This document shows positions 47,170-57,069 of a stretch of 64,000 nt of DNA, one piece after another. Origin of the DNA: Noviherbaspirillum pedocola (GTDB lineage Bacteria > Pseudomonadota > Gammaproteobacteria > Burkholderiales > Burkholderiaceae_D); the NCBI RefSeq assembly GCF_016632335.1, contig NZ_JAEPBG010000013.1, positions 92,995 to 156,994 of the forward strand. The letters are read 5' to 3'. Positions within the stretch are counted from its first letter, which is position 1; each line of letters begins with the position of its first letter. The notes beneath the pieces were generated by a model, which had not been told where the DNA came from, made no database searches, and was given only the letters and a program-made list of their open reading frames with translations. Position numbers and translations under genes: made by a program.

Positions 47170-47736
47170 CTAAAGGCCCCAGGACACCGCCTTGACGCCG
47201 AACAGTTGGCCATGAAACAGCATCACCAATATGGCAAGTAACGCTCCAGAGAGAACAGCGATCACATCCTGCCTGCCAACGGGCACGAAACGCTTTACCG
47301 CATGCCGGCTGCTTGCAGAGAGGATGTCAAGGACCGCATAGGCAAGGAAGGCCCCGAACAGCAGGCTGCCCTTCGCATCCCCGTTGGCAAGCAGATGCAC
47401 GCTGGCCCAGATGCCTATACCGATCAGCATCGGATGCCTGAGAGTCCGACGTATGTGCGTGCGCATGTTCGCAGCCGCCAGCAATATGAAGCTGACGATC
47501 ATGGCAAAGGGCGCGATCGCTATCGCGCCCGGGAATGGATCGAACAGACGCGTTCCCATGGGAGCGCGGGCATAGCCGACTACGATAAGGACTAGTCCGA
47601 GCGCGGAGACGAGTGAAAACATTCCCTTGTAGCCTTTCTCGCCGAGGCTGCGCAACAGTGCGCCTCGCATGCCATCCAAGACCGGAACAAGATGTATGCC
47701 AAAAAAGGCCAGCAGACCGAGAACAAGCATCGTCAT
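47170..47736 (-). CDS. NnrU-family membrane protein
   Basis: This 188-residue protein has five or six hydrophobic helices. It carries NnrU-family segments: ALGLVLIVVGYARAP and TLRHPMLIGIGIWASVHLLANGD, which includes the conserved His-Pro. NnrU relatives are linked to nitric oxide metabolism in denitrifiers and to isoprenoid-like methyltransferase folds; no denitrification genes are nearby. The ATG at 47736 has GGAG six bases upstream. It is not obviously in an operon. Confidence 0.85.
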   Translation of the reverse strand: MTMLVLGLLAFFGIHLVPVLDGMRGALLRSLGEKGYKGMFSLVSALGLVLIVVGYARAPMGTRLFDPFPGAIAIAPFAMIVSFILLAAANMRTHIRRTLRHPMLIGIGIWASVHLLANGDAKGSLLFGAFLAYAVLDILSASSRHAVKRFVPVGRQDVIAVLSGALLAILVMLFHGQLFGVKAVSWGL

Positions 47737-47894
47737 GATTTGCTCCATTAACTGAACAGAATGTTCCAACTCGCGATCCACTGTATTGCCGCGCCCAGGC
47801 GGCGATCAGCGTGGCATGGGAGATCACGGCGTGTTAGCCGCGCAGGCTCATGTCGACGAAGGTGCAGCCCGGAGTGACCGAAGGAGCGCGCGAC

Positions 47895-49460
47895 TCAGCC
47901 AGCATATCGTTTGCGCAGTTCACGCTTCAGCAGTTTGCCGCTCGGATTCTTGGGCAAGGCATCCGCAAAGATGACTCGCTTGGGCACCTTGAAGTGCGCC
48001 ATGTTGGCCTTGCAGAACGCAATCACGTCTTCCTCGCTCGTCGTCTGCCCGTGGCGCAACACGACGACCGCGGTGACCGCCTCCACCCAATACGGATCCG
48101 GCAAGCCAATGACCGCCACTTCCGACACGGCAGCAATGCGAAATATCACTTCTTCGACCTCGCGGCTCGCGACGTTTTCACCGCCGCTCTTGATCATGTC
48201 CTTCTTGCGATCGACGACGGTGATATACCCCTCCTCGTCAAGCATGGCCAGGTCGCCACTGTGAAACCAGCCGCCGCTGAAGGCTGCTGCTGTCTTCTCG
48301 GGGTCCTGGTAATAACCCGTGAGCAGCTGCGGGGAACGATGCACGATCTCACCAATCGTCCCGGGTGGGACATCGTTCATGTTCTCATCCACCACACGCG
48401 TCTCGACGTTGAGCGCGGGTTTGCCGGCCGATCCGGCCTTGCGCAGCTGGTCTTCCGGATAAAGCACCGTGGCCAGCGGCGCGATCTCGGTCTGTCCATA
48501 GAAATTCCACAGCCGCACGCGTGGCATGCGCTGCTGCATTTCCCTGAGCACTTCGACCGGCATGATGGAGGCGCCGTAATATCCCTTCTCCAGCGATGAC
48601 AGATCCGTCATGTCGAATTGCGGCGAGCGCAGCAGCGCGATCCAGACCGATGGCGGCGCGAAGAAGGAATTCACCTTGTGCCGCTCGATCAGCGGAAGGA
48701 TGGTGTCCGGGCGCGGTTGCCCAGTGATGATGCTGGTGGCGCCAAGGTAGATTGCCGGCCCAAGAAATACATCGAGCTGCGCGCAGTGATAGAGCGGCAA
48801 GGCATGCAGCATGATATCGGTCGCTGCCATGCTGCCTTCAATGATGCAGGTGGCGTATTCCCACAGCACCGCTTCATGCGTGAGCATTGCGCCCTTGGGC
48901 AGCGACTCGGTGCCGCTGGTATAGATGATCTGCAGCAGCGTACGCGCATCGACTGCGGGCAGCGTGGCCTCCTTGATTTGCGCATCGAGCAGGTCGACGA
49001 ATCCGGTCATGCCTTGCGGCGCGGCAGTGCCGCCATCCTCACCGGGTAACCAGATGCACTCCGTAACGGCGGTCTGCTTCTGCACGGCAGCAGCTGCGAG
49101 CGCCTCCAGTCCCTCGCCGACGAGCAGCATGCCCGCGCCCGAGCTCCGGAGTATGTAGGCGACCTCATCGGCATTGAGCATGAAGTTGATCGGGACCATT
49201 ACCGCGCCTGTGCGCGCCAGCGCGAAGCGCATCGCCGCGAAGGCATGTGAATTGCGCGACAGGATCGCGACCCGGTCGCCTGTGGCGACGCCTCGCGCCA
49301 TTAGTGCCCCTGCGAGCCGGGAGCAGATGGCATCGAATTCGGCATAGGTCCAGGCCACCGTGCCGCAGACAATGGCGGTCTTGTTCGGCATGCGTCGCGC
49401 GGTTCGTCGCAGCACATCGCCGAGGCTGTGCTGGCGTATGGCATCGACGGTTTCGTTCAT
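47895..49460 (-). CDS. Acyl-CoA synthetase (AMP-forming)
   Basis: This 521-residue ANL-superfamily ligase has the P-loop YTSGTESLPKGAM, the A5 motif NFYGQTEIAP, the hinge region SGDLAMLDEEGY, and the catalytic Lys near the C-terminus (NPSGKLLKREL). It activates a carboxylic acid as acyl-CoA, probably fatty or aromatic. In the P-loop, Glu replaces the more common Thr after YTSGT. The start at 49460 has AGGAG seven bases upstream. It lies 56 bp after an enoyl-CoA hydratase gene, suggesting a small beta-oxidation-like unit with an unknown acid. Confidence 0.88.
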   Translation of the reverse strand: MNETVDAIRQHSLGDVLRRTARRMPNKTAIVCGTVAWTYAEFDAICSRLAGALMARGVATGDRVAILSRNSHAFAAMRFALARTGAVMVPINFMLNADEVAYILRSSGAGMLLVGEGLEALAAAAVQKQTAVTECIWLPGEDGGTAAPQGMTGFVDLLDAQIKEATLPAVDARTLLQIIYTSGTESLPKGAMLTHEAVLWEYATCIIEGSMAATDIMLHALPLYHCAQLDVFLGPAIYLGATSIITGQPRPDTILPLIERHKVNSFFAPPSVWIALLRSPQFDMTDLSSLEKGYYGASIMPVEVLREMQQRMPRVRLWNFYGQTEIAPLATVLYPEDQLRKAGSAGKPALNVETRVVDENMNDVPPGTIGEIVHRSPQLLTGYYQDPEKTAAAFSGGWFHSGDLAMLDEEGYITVVDRKKDMIKSGGENVASREVEEVIFRIAAVSEVAVIGLPDPYWVEAVTAVVVLRHGQTTSEEDVIAFCKANMAHFKVPKRVIFADALPKNPSGKLLKRELRKRYAG

Positions 49461-49516
49461 GGCGTGTCTCCTTGTAGTTATGTTGAGCTCGGCCGAGCCT
49501 TGTCTTCGCTTCGCGT

Positions 49517-50308
49517 TCACCGTCCTTCGAAACCTGCCAACCGCTTGTCACGGAAGGCGGAAACGCCTTCGACAAAATCGCGGCTTGATGCGCAAGCGAT
49601 GAAATCGGCCGCTTCCGCGTCGAGCTGCGCCTCCAGGTCGCGATTGTGCGAGGCGCGAATGGCGTGCTTGAGCCGGCCCAGAGCCAGAGTCGGGCCGTCT
49701 GCCAGGCGCTGGACGAGCCTGGCGGTCTCTTCCTGTAGTCGCTCGGCTGGCACCACGCGGTTCACCAGCCCGAGACGCAGCGCCTCCTCGGCATCGAAAG
49801 TCTCCCCCAGCAGCGCGATCTCCATGGCCTTGCGCATGCCGACCAGGCGCGGCAAGGCCCATGAGGTGCCACAGTCGGCGCTTGCGCCGATATTCACGTA
49901 GGCAAGCTTGAAGCGCGTTCCCTCGGCGGCGATGGCGAGATCGCAGGCCAGTGCGATACCCAGGCCTCCGCCGGCTACCACACCATGGAGGCTCGCCAGC
50001 ACCGGCGCCTGCATTGCCGCAAGCAGCGCGATGCCGCCATGCATGGCGGCGATGATCTCGCGTGCCGTTTCGACCGGATCATGTGCAAGTGCCGCAAGGT
50101 CGCCACCCGCGACGAAGGCACGCCCTTCCCCGCTGATTACGACGGCTCTTACACTGGCATCATCATGAGCAGATCGGCAGGCGTCGAGGAAAGCGTGAGC
50201 GGTTGGTATGTCAATGGCGTTCAGGACCGAGGGACGGTTGAAGCGAATATGGGCCACGCTGCCGTCGCGCCAATAGTGAAGCGGAGTATCCGTATCGGAA
50301 GCGCTCAT
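49517..50308 (-). CDS. Enoyl-CoA hydratase/isomerase family protein
   Basis: This 263-residue crotonase-fold protein has the oxyanion-hole segments GRAFVAGGDLAALAH and HGVVAGGGLGIALACDLAIAAEGTRF. At the acid positions it reads NIGASADCGTSWALPRLVG, similar to PaaG-type isomerases, which keep an Asp rather than the two Glu of true hydratases. Isomerase activity is therefore as likely as hydration. GGAGG is placed well before the ATG at 50308. It is the first gene of a two-gene operon with the acyl-CoA ligase. Confidence 0.87.
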   Translation of the reverse strand: MSASDTDTPLHYWRDGSVAHIRFNRPSVLNAIDIPTAHAFLDACRSAHDDASVRAVVISGEGRAFVAGGDLAALAHDPVETAREIIAAMHGGIALLAAMQAPVLASLHGVVAGGGLGIALACDLAIAAEGTRFKLAYVNIGASADCGTSWALPRLVGMRKAMEIALLGETFDAEEALRLGLVNRVVPAERLQEETARLVQRLADGPTLALGRLKHAIRASHNRDLEAQLDAEAADFIACASSRDFVEGVSAFRDKRLAGFEGR

Positions 50309-50686
50309 GTTTCCTCCCGGGGAATGAGCTGACAGGGCTGATGGAGCTAATCGCGCAATGTGTCGCCAGACGACTTGAGCGCAAGCACGGGGAAGTGTAA
50401 CGCTTCCGGGCCATCCAGGGATCGCATCCCGCGGCGCCACTCAGGAGCGGAAAAGGACGCGTATCGGGAGTCAAACGTGCTTTGCTACCGATGCCCCTTG
50501 CCGGTCGCAACAGCCGAGCCGTTGGCGCAGCGGCGGTTAGCACGAATGATTGTCCACTGCCGAGTTGGGGCAGGCTTGTAGGATTCCTCTTAGGCGAAGT
50601 GTCGACGTTAGCCGGCTTGCGGCCTGGGGATGCATTGGTCATCATGCTTGCGTCTCTTACTCAACGCCACTGGCAACCTGCACACC
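50309..50686. other. 378-bp intergenic region
   Basis: I see no convincing gene, RNA or strong terminator here. It should contain the promoter for the enoyl-CoA hydratase operon on the minus strand. Confidence 0.4.
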
Positions 50687-51103
50687 ATGACTACTCTCGA
50701 TTTCGAAGGCATGCTCAATGCCGTTCCAGTTACTGTCAATGATTTGCATGCCGCCGTGCACGAGGTGCACAGGGTCTGCCCCAAGTCGGCCGAGGTGGAA
50801 GCACGCTTGCACACATTGGCTGGAGTATTCGGCGGTCATCGAGAGAAAGGCGCAGCAGTCGAAGCACGGCTGACCGCGATGGCCAACATCGTCGCTACCG
50901 GCGCCTTGCCGGAACATGTGGTTGCCGTGCTTGATGGCGGCGCGGTGGACGTCGCGTTTCCGGTGTGGCAGGCAGCGGCTACGCTTCCGCTGATCGTCGA
51001 TGAAGAAGTGGGCGACGTGGAATTCGATGCGCGCGCCTTTGTCGATGCGACCGTGCAGTTCGCTGGCAAATCGGCTGTGCAATCGGCCCGGGTCACCGCC
51101 TGA
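50687..51103 (+). CDS. Hypothetical protein
   Basis: This 138-residue open frame starts MTTLDFEGMLNAVPVTVNDLH and has plausible amino acid use, with amphipathic helices in the first half and an acidic, beta-rich second half (LPLIVDEEVGDVEFDARAF). I do not recognise the family. There is no clear ribosome site; the frame is open upstream to 50630. A long open frame also exists on the other strand, so coding status is uncertain. It is isolated between the hydratase operon and the QseC-like gene. Confidence 0.45.
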   Translation: MTTLDFEGMLNAVPVTVNDLHAAVHEVHRVCPKSAEVEARLHTLAGVFGGHREKGAAVEARLTAMANIVATGALPEHVVAVLDGGAVDVAFPVWQAAATLPLIVDEEVGDVEFDARAFVDATVQFAGKSAVQSARVTA

Positions 51104-51393
51104 TCTGATCGGCGCCGTGCGCGCCAAATACGACGTCTCGCTGCGGACGTCCGGCGGTTGAAGCACGGCACTGCGGTGTGCCTGCAAGTGGAGAGCCGGA
51201 CCGTGTGCATTCTCGGGGAAGGCGCAGTTTGCTGCGATTTTTCCGAGAATGCGTGGCAACCGGATCGCCTGCGATTGGATGCCATGCGCTTGCAGCCTCG
51301 ATCCCTCGCTTGGCAAGCTTGTGCAACGATTGCCATACGCTTGGAGTGGCGTGCAACCCTACGCTGCCCTGCGCCCTCCCCTATTACCCGGCA

Positions 51394-52758
51394 TCAGGTC
51401 TGCGCTACGCCAGTGACGCAAACCCGCAGCCCGCCAAGCTTCTGCGAGCGCATGACCTCGATGCGCATGCCATGCACTTGGGCGATGCGTCGCACGATGG
51501 ACCAGCCTAGTCCGCTGCCACTCTGCGATTGCCCTGCCGCGCGAAAGAAGCGTTGGCCCAGCCTTCCTATCGTCTCTGCGGGCAAGCCTGGACCGCTGTC
51601 CTCCACGACCAGCATGAAGCGGTCGCCGTCCTGGCTCACTTCGATGTCGATGCTCGCGCCGTTCGGACTGTAGCGCACAGCGTTTTCCAGCAAGTTGCGC
51701 ACCAGCACTGCAAGCAGGGTCTCATCGCCAGCCACGGGACAATGCGCGCTACCAAGCACGGCAAGCGCCTGCCCGCTTGCGATCGCCCTGGGCGCCAGAT
51801 CGGCCACTACCTGCCGCACGATCACGGCCAGATCGCAACGCCGTTCCGAAGGCGCGGCCTGTGCCTCCAGCCGCGCAAGAATAAGCAATTGCTCGATCAA
51901 CCTGGCTGCGCGGTCGCATCCGGCCATGGTCTGTTTCAGCGCCGCATTGCGCATCCCATCATCGCTTTCCTGCAGCGCAACCTGGGCCTGGGTGCGGATC
52001 GCGGCAATCGGCGTGCGCAATTCATGCGCGGCGTCGGCGGTGAAGCGGCGCTCGGAATCGAGCAGGTCGCCGATGCGGGCAAACAAGCCGTTCAAGGCCA
52101 TGACCATCGCCACCATTTCTTCCGGCATGTCCTTCGTTTCCAGTGGATGCAGTGCCTCCGGACGGCGCCGGGCCAGTGCGCCGCCAAATTGCCGCAGCGG
52201 CGCAAGTCCGGTACGCACGGCCCACCAGATGGCAAAGGCAAGAAGCGGCAGGGTCACAATCAGCGGAATGAACGAGCCGCGCAGGATCGCGGCCAAGATT
52301 TCCGAGCGCGACGCCATGCGCTCCCCGACGAAGACCTGGATATCCTCCGGCCCATGATCCGCGTATAGCCGCCAGCTGACGCCATCGACACTCACCGTAT
52401 CGAAGCCGGTACGCAGCCTCGACGGCTCGGGCAACAGAGGTTGTCCCGGCGCATTTTCCGAGCGCAGCACGAGGCGTCCCTGGTGATACACCTGAAAGGC
52501 GACCTTCGGCGCATAACGATGAACGACCGGCGCGTTATCGAGCATGCCGGCATGCTCGGCCATCTCATGCGTCTGCTGCACGACCAGTATCGCGGCGGCC
52601 TGGGCGAGATGGCTGTCGAGCAGTTCGTCGAGCTCATGGCGCGCATCCAGCCAAGTTGCAGCGCCGGCCAGGATCCAGCCGATCGTCACCACGGAGAGCA
52701 CCAGGATCAGCAGGCGGCGTTGCAGCGAAGGCGGGTTGATGTGGCCCATGCGGCTCAT
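51394..52758 (-). CDS. Sensor histidine kinase (QseC-like)
   Basis: This 454-residue kinase has membrane helices near 15-37 and 161-182 around a short periplasmic sensor. HisKA carries the His in DAAHELRTPIAAIRTQAQVAL. The ATPase domain shows LLENAVRYSP, EDSGPGLP and GSGLGWSIVRRIA. Its architecture and sequence resemble QseC/PmrB-type kinases. Its start overlaps the response regulator stop by 4 bp. The signal is unknown; the cytochrome b gene in the same operon hints at a redox or metal cue. Confidence 0.92.
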   Translation of the reverse strand: MSRMGHINPPSLQRRLLILVLSVVTIGWILAGAATWLDARHELDELLDSHLAQAAAILVVQQTHEMAEHAGMLDNAPVVHRYAPKVAFQVYHQGRLVLRSENAPGQPLLPEPSRLRTGFDTVSVDGVSWRLYADHGPEDIQVFVGERMASRSEILAAILRGSFIPLIVTLPLLAFAIWWAVRTGLAPLRQFGGALARRRPEALHPLETKDMPEEMVAMVMALNGLFARIGDLLDSERRFTADAAHELRTPIAAIRTQAQVALQESDDGMRNAALKQTMAGCDRAARLIEQLLILARLEAQAAPSERRCDLAVIVRQVVADLAPRAIASGQALAVLGSAHCPVAGDETLLAVLVRNLLENAVRYSPNGASIDIEVSQDGDRFMLVVEDSGPGLPAETIGRLGQRFFRAAGQSQSGSGLGWSIVRRIAQVHGMRIEVMRSQKLGGLRVCVTGVAQT

Positions 52759-53423
52759 GCGGCTTCGTCACGCAGCAGCAGGTAGCCGACGCCGCGCACG
52801 GTCTGTATCAGGCCGCTGCCAAGCTTGCGCCGCAGATTCGACACATGCACTTCGACCGCGTTGCTTTCAACCTCCTGCCCCCAGCCGTATACCTGCTGCT
52901 CGATCTGTTCCCGACTCAGCACGCGGCCGGCGCTGAGCATCAGCGCCTGCAGCAAATCGAATTCGCGCGCCGACAGGTTCACCGTTTCTCCCGCTTTCCA
53001 TACCATGCGCGCGGCCGGATCGAGCTCCACGTCTTGCGCCGTCAATCTTTCCTGCGGCTGTCCATGGGCCCGGCGAATCAGGGCGCGCAAGCGTGCCGCA
53101 AGCTCGTGCAGGTCCACCGGCTTGATCACATAATCATCCGCGCCGACGTCAAGTCCACGTATCCGGTCGTCGATGGCATCGCGCGCAGTCAGTACCAGGA
53201 TGGGCAGCTTGACCCCGGCGCGGCGAACGGCGACAAGCACATCGATGCCATCCATGCGCGGCAGGCCAAGGTCGAGCACCGCTGCGGCATAGGGCTGGGC
53301 GCGCAGCTCGGAAACGGCGGCAACGCCGTCGCGTACCCAGTCCACCTGGAATCCGGCCTGGCGCAAACCGGCACGCAGGCCGTCGCCCAGCAGGGGATCA
53401 TCTTCAGCAAGGAGTATGCGCAT
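52755..53423 (-). CDS. OmpR-family response regulator (QseB-like)
   Basis: This 222-residue regulator has a receiver with Asp51 (AVLDLGLPRMDGIDVL) and Lys in DDYVIKPVDL. The DNA-binding winged helix carries NLSAREFDLLQALMLSAGRVLSREQIEQQV, VEVHVSNLRRKLG and IQTVRGVGYLL. It overlaps the cytochrome b gene by 20 bp upstream and the kinase by 4 bp downstream, so all three are one operon. Likely targets include its own operon and the divergent P-type ATPase gene. Confidence 0.93.
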   Translation of the reverse strand: MRILLAEDDPLLGDGLRAGLRQAGFQVDWVRDGVAAVSELRAQPYAAAVLDLGLPRMDGIDVLVAVRRAGVKLPILVLTARDAIDDRIRGLDVGADDYVIKPVDLHELAARLRALIRRAHGQPQERLTAQDVELDPAARMVWKAGETVNLSAREFDLLQALMLSAGRVLSREQIEQQVYGWGQEVESNAVEVHVSNLRRKLGSGLIQTVRGVGYLLLRDEAA

Positions 53424-54165
53424 GGCCGCATTCTCGCATGGCGACGCGCCCGGTCGCGCCTTGTTCGATCCGCTGCGCTGCAACGGCATGCCGCTCGACA
53501 CGCGCTTCCGGCGCGGTGCGCCATTGCCACCACCAGAAGGCGAGCACCGCCGCCAGCAGCAGTGCCGCGACTGAGCGCCACGAGGAGCGGATGCCCTCCG
53601 CAGCCGGCGCAGGCTTGCGGCCGTGAATCATTGCTGCGACCAGGTTTTCATGATGTAACCAGCTTGAGAGCACTACTGCGGCGACATGGATCGCCACAAG
53701 GGCCAGCATCACGTTTGCCAACCCCTCGTGCACATCTTCCAGCCATTCTCTGCCCTGATAGGTTGCCCAGCCGCTGGCTGCAAGCAATGCGGCCAGGCTG
53801 AGCAGGCCCAGGATGGCCACGGCGCCGGCAGGATTGTGCCCGGCATGGTGCTGCGGTTTGCCATGCCGGAGCGAATGCGTATAGGCCAGGACGGCGCGCG
53901 GACCACGCACGAAGGCGGTGAAACGCGCATGGTGGGTACCCATGCATCCCCACAGGATGCGGAAAGCGACAAGGCCTGCCATCGTATAGCCGAGCGTCAC
54001 ATGCACAAGTCGCAAGCTGTCGCTTTCTGCGGTCAGATAGGCGCCCGCAAAACATAAAACCAGCAGCCAGTGAAACAGTCGCACAGGCGCATCCCATATC
54101 AATACGCCCCTTTGTACGGTGCCCGGCACCGCCGCTTCGATGCCGGGTTCAGATAGTGTATTCAT
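53404..54165 (-). CDS. Cytochrome b561-type membrane protein
   Basis: This 253-residue protein has four main helices with haem-ligand-like His residues (PVRLFHWLLVLCFAGAYL, LVHVTLGYTMAG, DVHEGLANVMLALVAIHVAAV). It matches the cytochrome b_561/Ni-Fe hydrogenase b-type family. A fifth hydrophobic segment lies near residue 210, followed by a His-containing tail (GHAHTPC). It probably moves electrons across the inner membrane, partner unknown. AAGGA precedes the ATG at 54165. Its 3' end overlaps the response regulator gene. Confidence 0.87.
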   Translation of the reverse strand: MNTLSEPGIEAAVPGTVQRGVLIWDAPVRLFHWLLVLCFAGAYLTAESDSLRLVHVTLGYTMAGLVAFRILWGCMGTHHARFTAFVRGPRAVLAYTHSLRHGKPQHHAGHNPAGAVAILGLLSLAALLAASGWATYQGREWLEDVHEGLANVMLALVAIHVAAVVLSSWLHHENLVAAMIHGRKPAPAAEGIRSSWRSVAALLLAAVLAFWWWQWRTAPEARVERHAVAAQRIEQGATGRVAMRECGHAHTPC

Positions 54166-54398
54166 GGAAAATCCTTGAATGAATTCGCGCTTGATACGCA
54201 AGGCAGTCGGTGGCACCAGATACGGGCGCCGAGTGTTTGCGTTGTCCTTATCGTGGATCAGCAGGATTAAGGAAATCTGAAGCGTTGCTGTACGCCAGAG
54301 CGTGCGCACTGCTTGCCGAAGATGACAGAATCGTGATGAGATGACCGTCAAGGCGCCGTGCTTTCCTAACGCAAACCCGAGCTCATACAAACTCGCCG

Positions 54399-56921
54399 AT
54401 GCATACCGATCCTCATCATGGTCTTTCCAGCGAAGAAGCGCGCCGTCGCTTCAGCGTTGACGGCGCGAATGAAGTGCCTTCCGACGGGCCGAAAAGCCTG
54501 AGGCGCATGGCGCTCGATGTGGTGCTCGAGCCGATGTTCCTGTTGCTGCTGGCCTGCGGCGCGATCTACCTGCTGCTGGGTGACAAGGCAGAAGCATTGA
54601 TGCTGCTTGCCTTCGTGTTCATGGTCATGGGCATCAGTCTGGTACAACAGGGCCGTACCGAGCGATCACTGGCGGCATTGCGCAGCATTTCCAGTCCGCG
54701 CGCACTGGTGATTCGCGACGGTCAGACTTGTCGCATCGCCGGCCGTGATCTCGTCGTTGATGACATCGTTCTGTTGGCCGAAGGCGATCGGGTCCCGGCC
54801 GACATGACTATCCTGGAAGCCTCGAATCTCACCATCGATGAATCCATGCTGACCGGGGAATCCGTGCCGGTCGTCAAGCACGGGAGCCTCGAGCTTGCAG
54901 ACGCGCACGAGAGTGGCGATGTCGCAAGCATGGCCTATTCCGGCACGCTTGTCATACAGGGAGCTGGTCGGGGCCGGGTGACGGCGACAGGCACGCGTAG
55001 CGCGCTTGGACGCATCGGTGCATCGATGCAGGGGCTTGCAGATGAACGCACGCCGGTCCAGGAGCAGACCCGGCAGGTGGTAAAGGGCGTTGCAGTCGCC
55101 GGGCTGGCGCTGGCTGCAGCGCTGGCCGTTGCCTGGGGCCTGCTGCGTGATGACTGGCTGCATGGATTGCTGGCAGGGGTCACTTTTGCGATGGCTGTCG
55201 TCCCGGAAGAGCTGCCAGTGATCCTGAGTATCTTTCTTGGGCTCGGCGCCTGGCGCCTGGCGCAAGCCCGGGTGCTGGCGCGCAGCGTTCCGGCGGTGGA
55301 ATTGCTGGGCGCAACGACCATCCTTTGCGTCGACAAGACTGGGACGCTGACTGCGAACCGCATGCAATTGCGCAAGCTATGGTCCGAGGAATGCGAACAG
55401 GATCTGGCGCAGCTTGCGCAAGTGCCTGAAGCGCTTCATCCGGTGCTTGAATACGCGGTGCTCGCGAGCCACCGGCGCGCTTTCGATCCGATGGAGACCG
55501 CCATCGGCGCTGCGGGGCAGGCTTTGCTTGCCAATACCGAGCATCTGCATCGCGACTGGACGCTGGTCGACGATTATCCGCTGTCGCGCCACATGCTGGC
55601 GATGTCGCGCGTGTGGCAGTCGCCCGACCTGGAAGACCGCATTATCGCTGCCAAGGGCGCACCTGAAGCAATCATGGATCTTTGCCATCTGGACGCGGCG
55701 CGAAGCGGCATCATCGCGGCCCAGGTGGAGCGGATGGCGCGTGAGGGCTTGCGCGTGCTAGGGGTCGCGCAGGCGGCGTTTGCAGCGCGTGCCCTGCCGG
55801 AGAATCAGCATGACTTCGCGTTCCGTTTCATCGGCCTCGTGGCTTTCGAGGATCCGTTGCGACCCAAGGTGCCGCAAGCGATCGCGGAATGCCATGCCGC
55901 CGGTATCCGCGTCGTGATGATCACCGGAGATCATCCGCATACCGCTGTGTCGATCGCCCGCCAGGCCGGACTGCAAGTCGATGGCGAGGCGCTGACAGGC
56001 AAGGACATCGATGCCAGTGAACCGGACCTGCTGCGCCGGCGGCTGCGCGAGGCCAATGTGTTTTGCCGGGTGCAGCCCGAGCACAAGTTGCGACTGGTGC
56101 AGGCCTTCCGCGATATGGGTGAAATTGTCGCGATGACCGGCGATGGCATCAACGACGCGCCGGCATTGAAGGCGGCGCACATAGGCGTGGCAATGGGCGC
56201 GCGCGGCACCGATGTCGCGCGTGAAGCGGCGGACCTGGTCCTGCTCGATGATGATTTCACCTCCCTTGTCACCGCGGTGCGCTATGGACGCCAGGTATTT
56301 GCGAATCTGCGCAAGGCCATTGTCTTCATCGTCGCAGTCCATGTCCCCATCGTCGGGCTCTCGATCGCGCCGGTTCTGATGGGATGGCCGATGCTGCTCA
56401 TGCCGGTGCATATCCTGTTCCTGCAGCTGATCATTGATCCAAGCTGCTCGCTGGTGTTCGAAGCGGAACCGCTCGAGGCTGAAGCCATGCATGCGAAGCC
56501 GCGCCGTCCCGACGCGCGTCTTTATGATTCGACTGTGTTGATTCAGGGCTTGTGCCAGGGCGGCGGCTTGCTGGCGATACTGCTTGCCTTATTCCTGTTG
56601 ACGCGTCAGCTCGACGTATCCGACGAGGCGGCGCGCACGCTGATGTTTTCGGCTCTGGTGATTGGCAACCTCGGCCTGATCGGCGCGAATCGCAATTGGC
56701 GCGCCGCTGCATTCTGGTCCTGGCACCGTGGCAATCCGTATTTCCTGTGGATCGCGCTCGCGACGCTGACGATGCTGCTCGCAGTTGTGGCCATACCCGT
56801 GGCGCGCGATCTTTTCGCGTTTGCGCTGCCCACGCCAGCACTGGCCATTGCGGCACTGGCTGCTTCGCTGCTGGCCTGGCTCTGGTTCGGGACTGCGAAG
56901 ATCCTGCTGCAAAAGCCGTAA
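54399..56921 (+). CDS. P-type cation-transporting ATPase
   Basis: This 840-residue P-type pump has the actuator motif LTGES (151-155), the phosphorylation site Asp312 in DKTGTLT, and the hinge GDGINDAPALKAA. Ten hydrophobic segments fit a P2-type plan without N-terminal heavy-metal domains. The fourth helix reads VVPEELPVIL rather than the PEGLP of calcium pumps, so the ion is uncertain. The gene is divergent from the cytochrome b/QseBC operon (233-bp gap). The ATG at 54399 lacks a strong ribosome site. Confidence 0.9.
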   Translation: MHTDPHHGLSSEEARRRFSVDGANEVPSDGPKSLRRMALDVVLEPMFLLLLACGAIYLLLGDKAEALMLLAFVFMVMGISLVQQGRTERSLAALRSISSPRALVIRDGQTCRIAGRDLVVDDIVLLAEGDRVPADMTILEASNLTIDESMLTGESVPVVKHGSLELADAHESGDVASMAYSGTLVIQGAGRGRVTATGTRSALGRIGASMQGLADERTPVQEQTRQVVKGVAVAGLALAAALAVAWGLLRDDWLHGLLAGVTFAMAVVPEELPVILSIFLGLGAWRLAQARVLARSVPAVELLGATTILCVDKTGTLTANRMQLRKLWSEECEQDLAQLAQVPEALHPVLEYAVLASHRRAFDPMETAIGAAGQALLANTEHLHRDWTLVDDYPLSRHMLAMSRVWQSPDLEDRIIAAKGAPEAIMDLCHLDAARSGIIAAQVERMAREGLRVLGVAQAAFAARALPENQHDFAFRFIGLVAFEDPLRPKVPQAIAECHAAGIRVVMITGDHPHTAVSIARQAGLQVDGEALTGKDIDASEPDLLRRRLREANVFCRVQPEHKLRLVQAFRDMGEIVAMTGDGINDAPALKAAHIGVAMGARGTDVAREAADLVLLDDDFTSLVTAVRYGRQVFANLRKAIVFIVAVHVPIVGLSIAPVLMGWPMLLMPVHILFLQLIIDPSCSLVFEAEPLEAEAMHAKPRRPDARLYDSTVLIQGLCQGGGLLAILLALFLLTRQLDVSDEAARTLMFSALVIGNLGLIGANRNWRAAAFWSWHRGNPYFLWIALATLTMLLAVVAIPVARDLFAFALPTPALAIAALAASLLAWLWFGTAKILLQKP

Positions 56922-57069
56922 GGCATCGTCATGGCGAGCGGAAGTCGCAAGCCCGTTTGTGCCTGGCCATACGGTTGAATTGGCTCCTGTTCGACACGAG
57001 CATCCGGAGATGTTCAATACCCGAAGTATCGATTACAACGATGTTTTGTCGTCTTATCGTCATCAGGCT

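Noticed and set aside
47020..47241. 73-residue plus-strand open frame
   Set aside because: There is no ribosome site, no recognisable motif and it overlaps the NnrU gene in antisense.
50657..51316. 219-residue minus-strand open frame
   Set aside because: It overlaps the hypothetical gene at 50687 in antisense and shows no family resemblance; neither frame is certain but the plus-strand one looks better.
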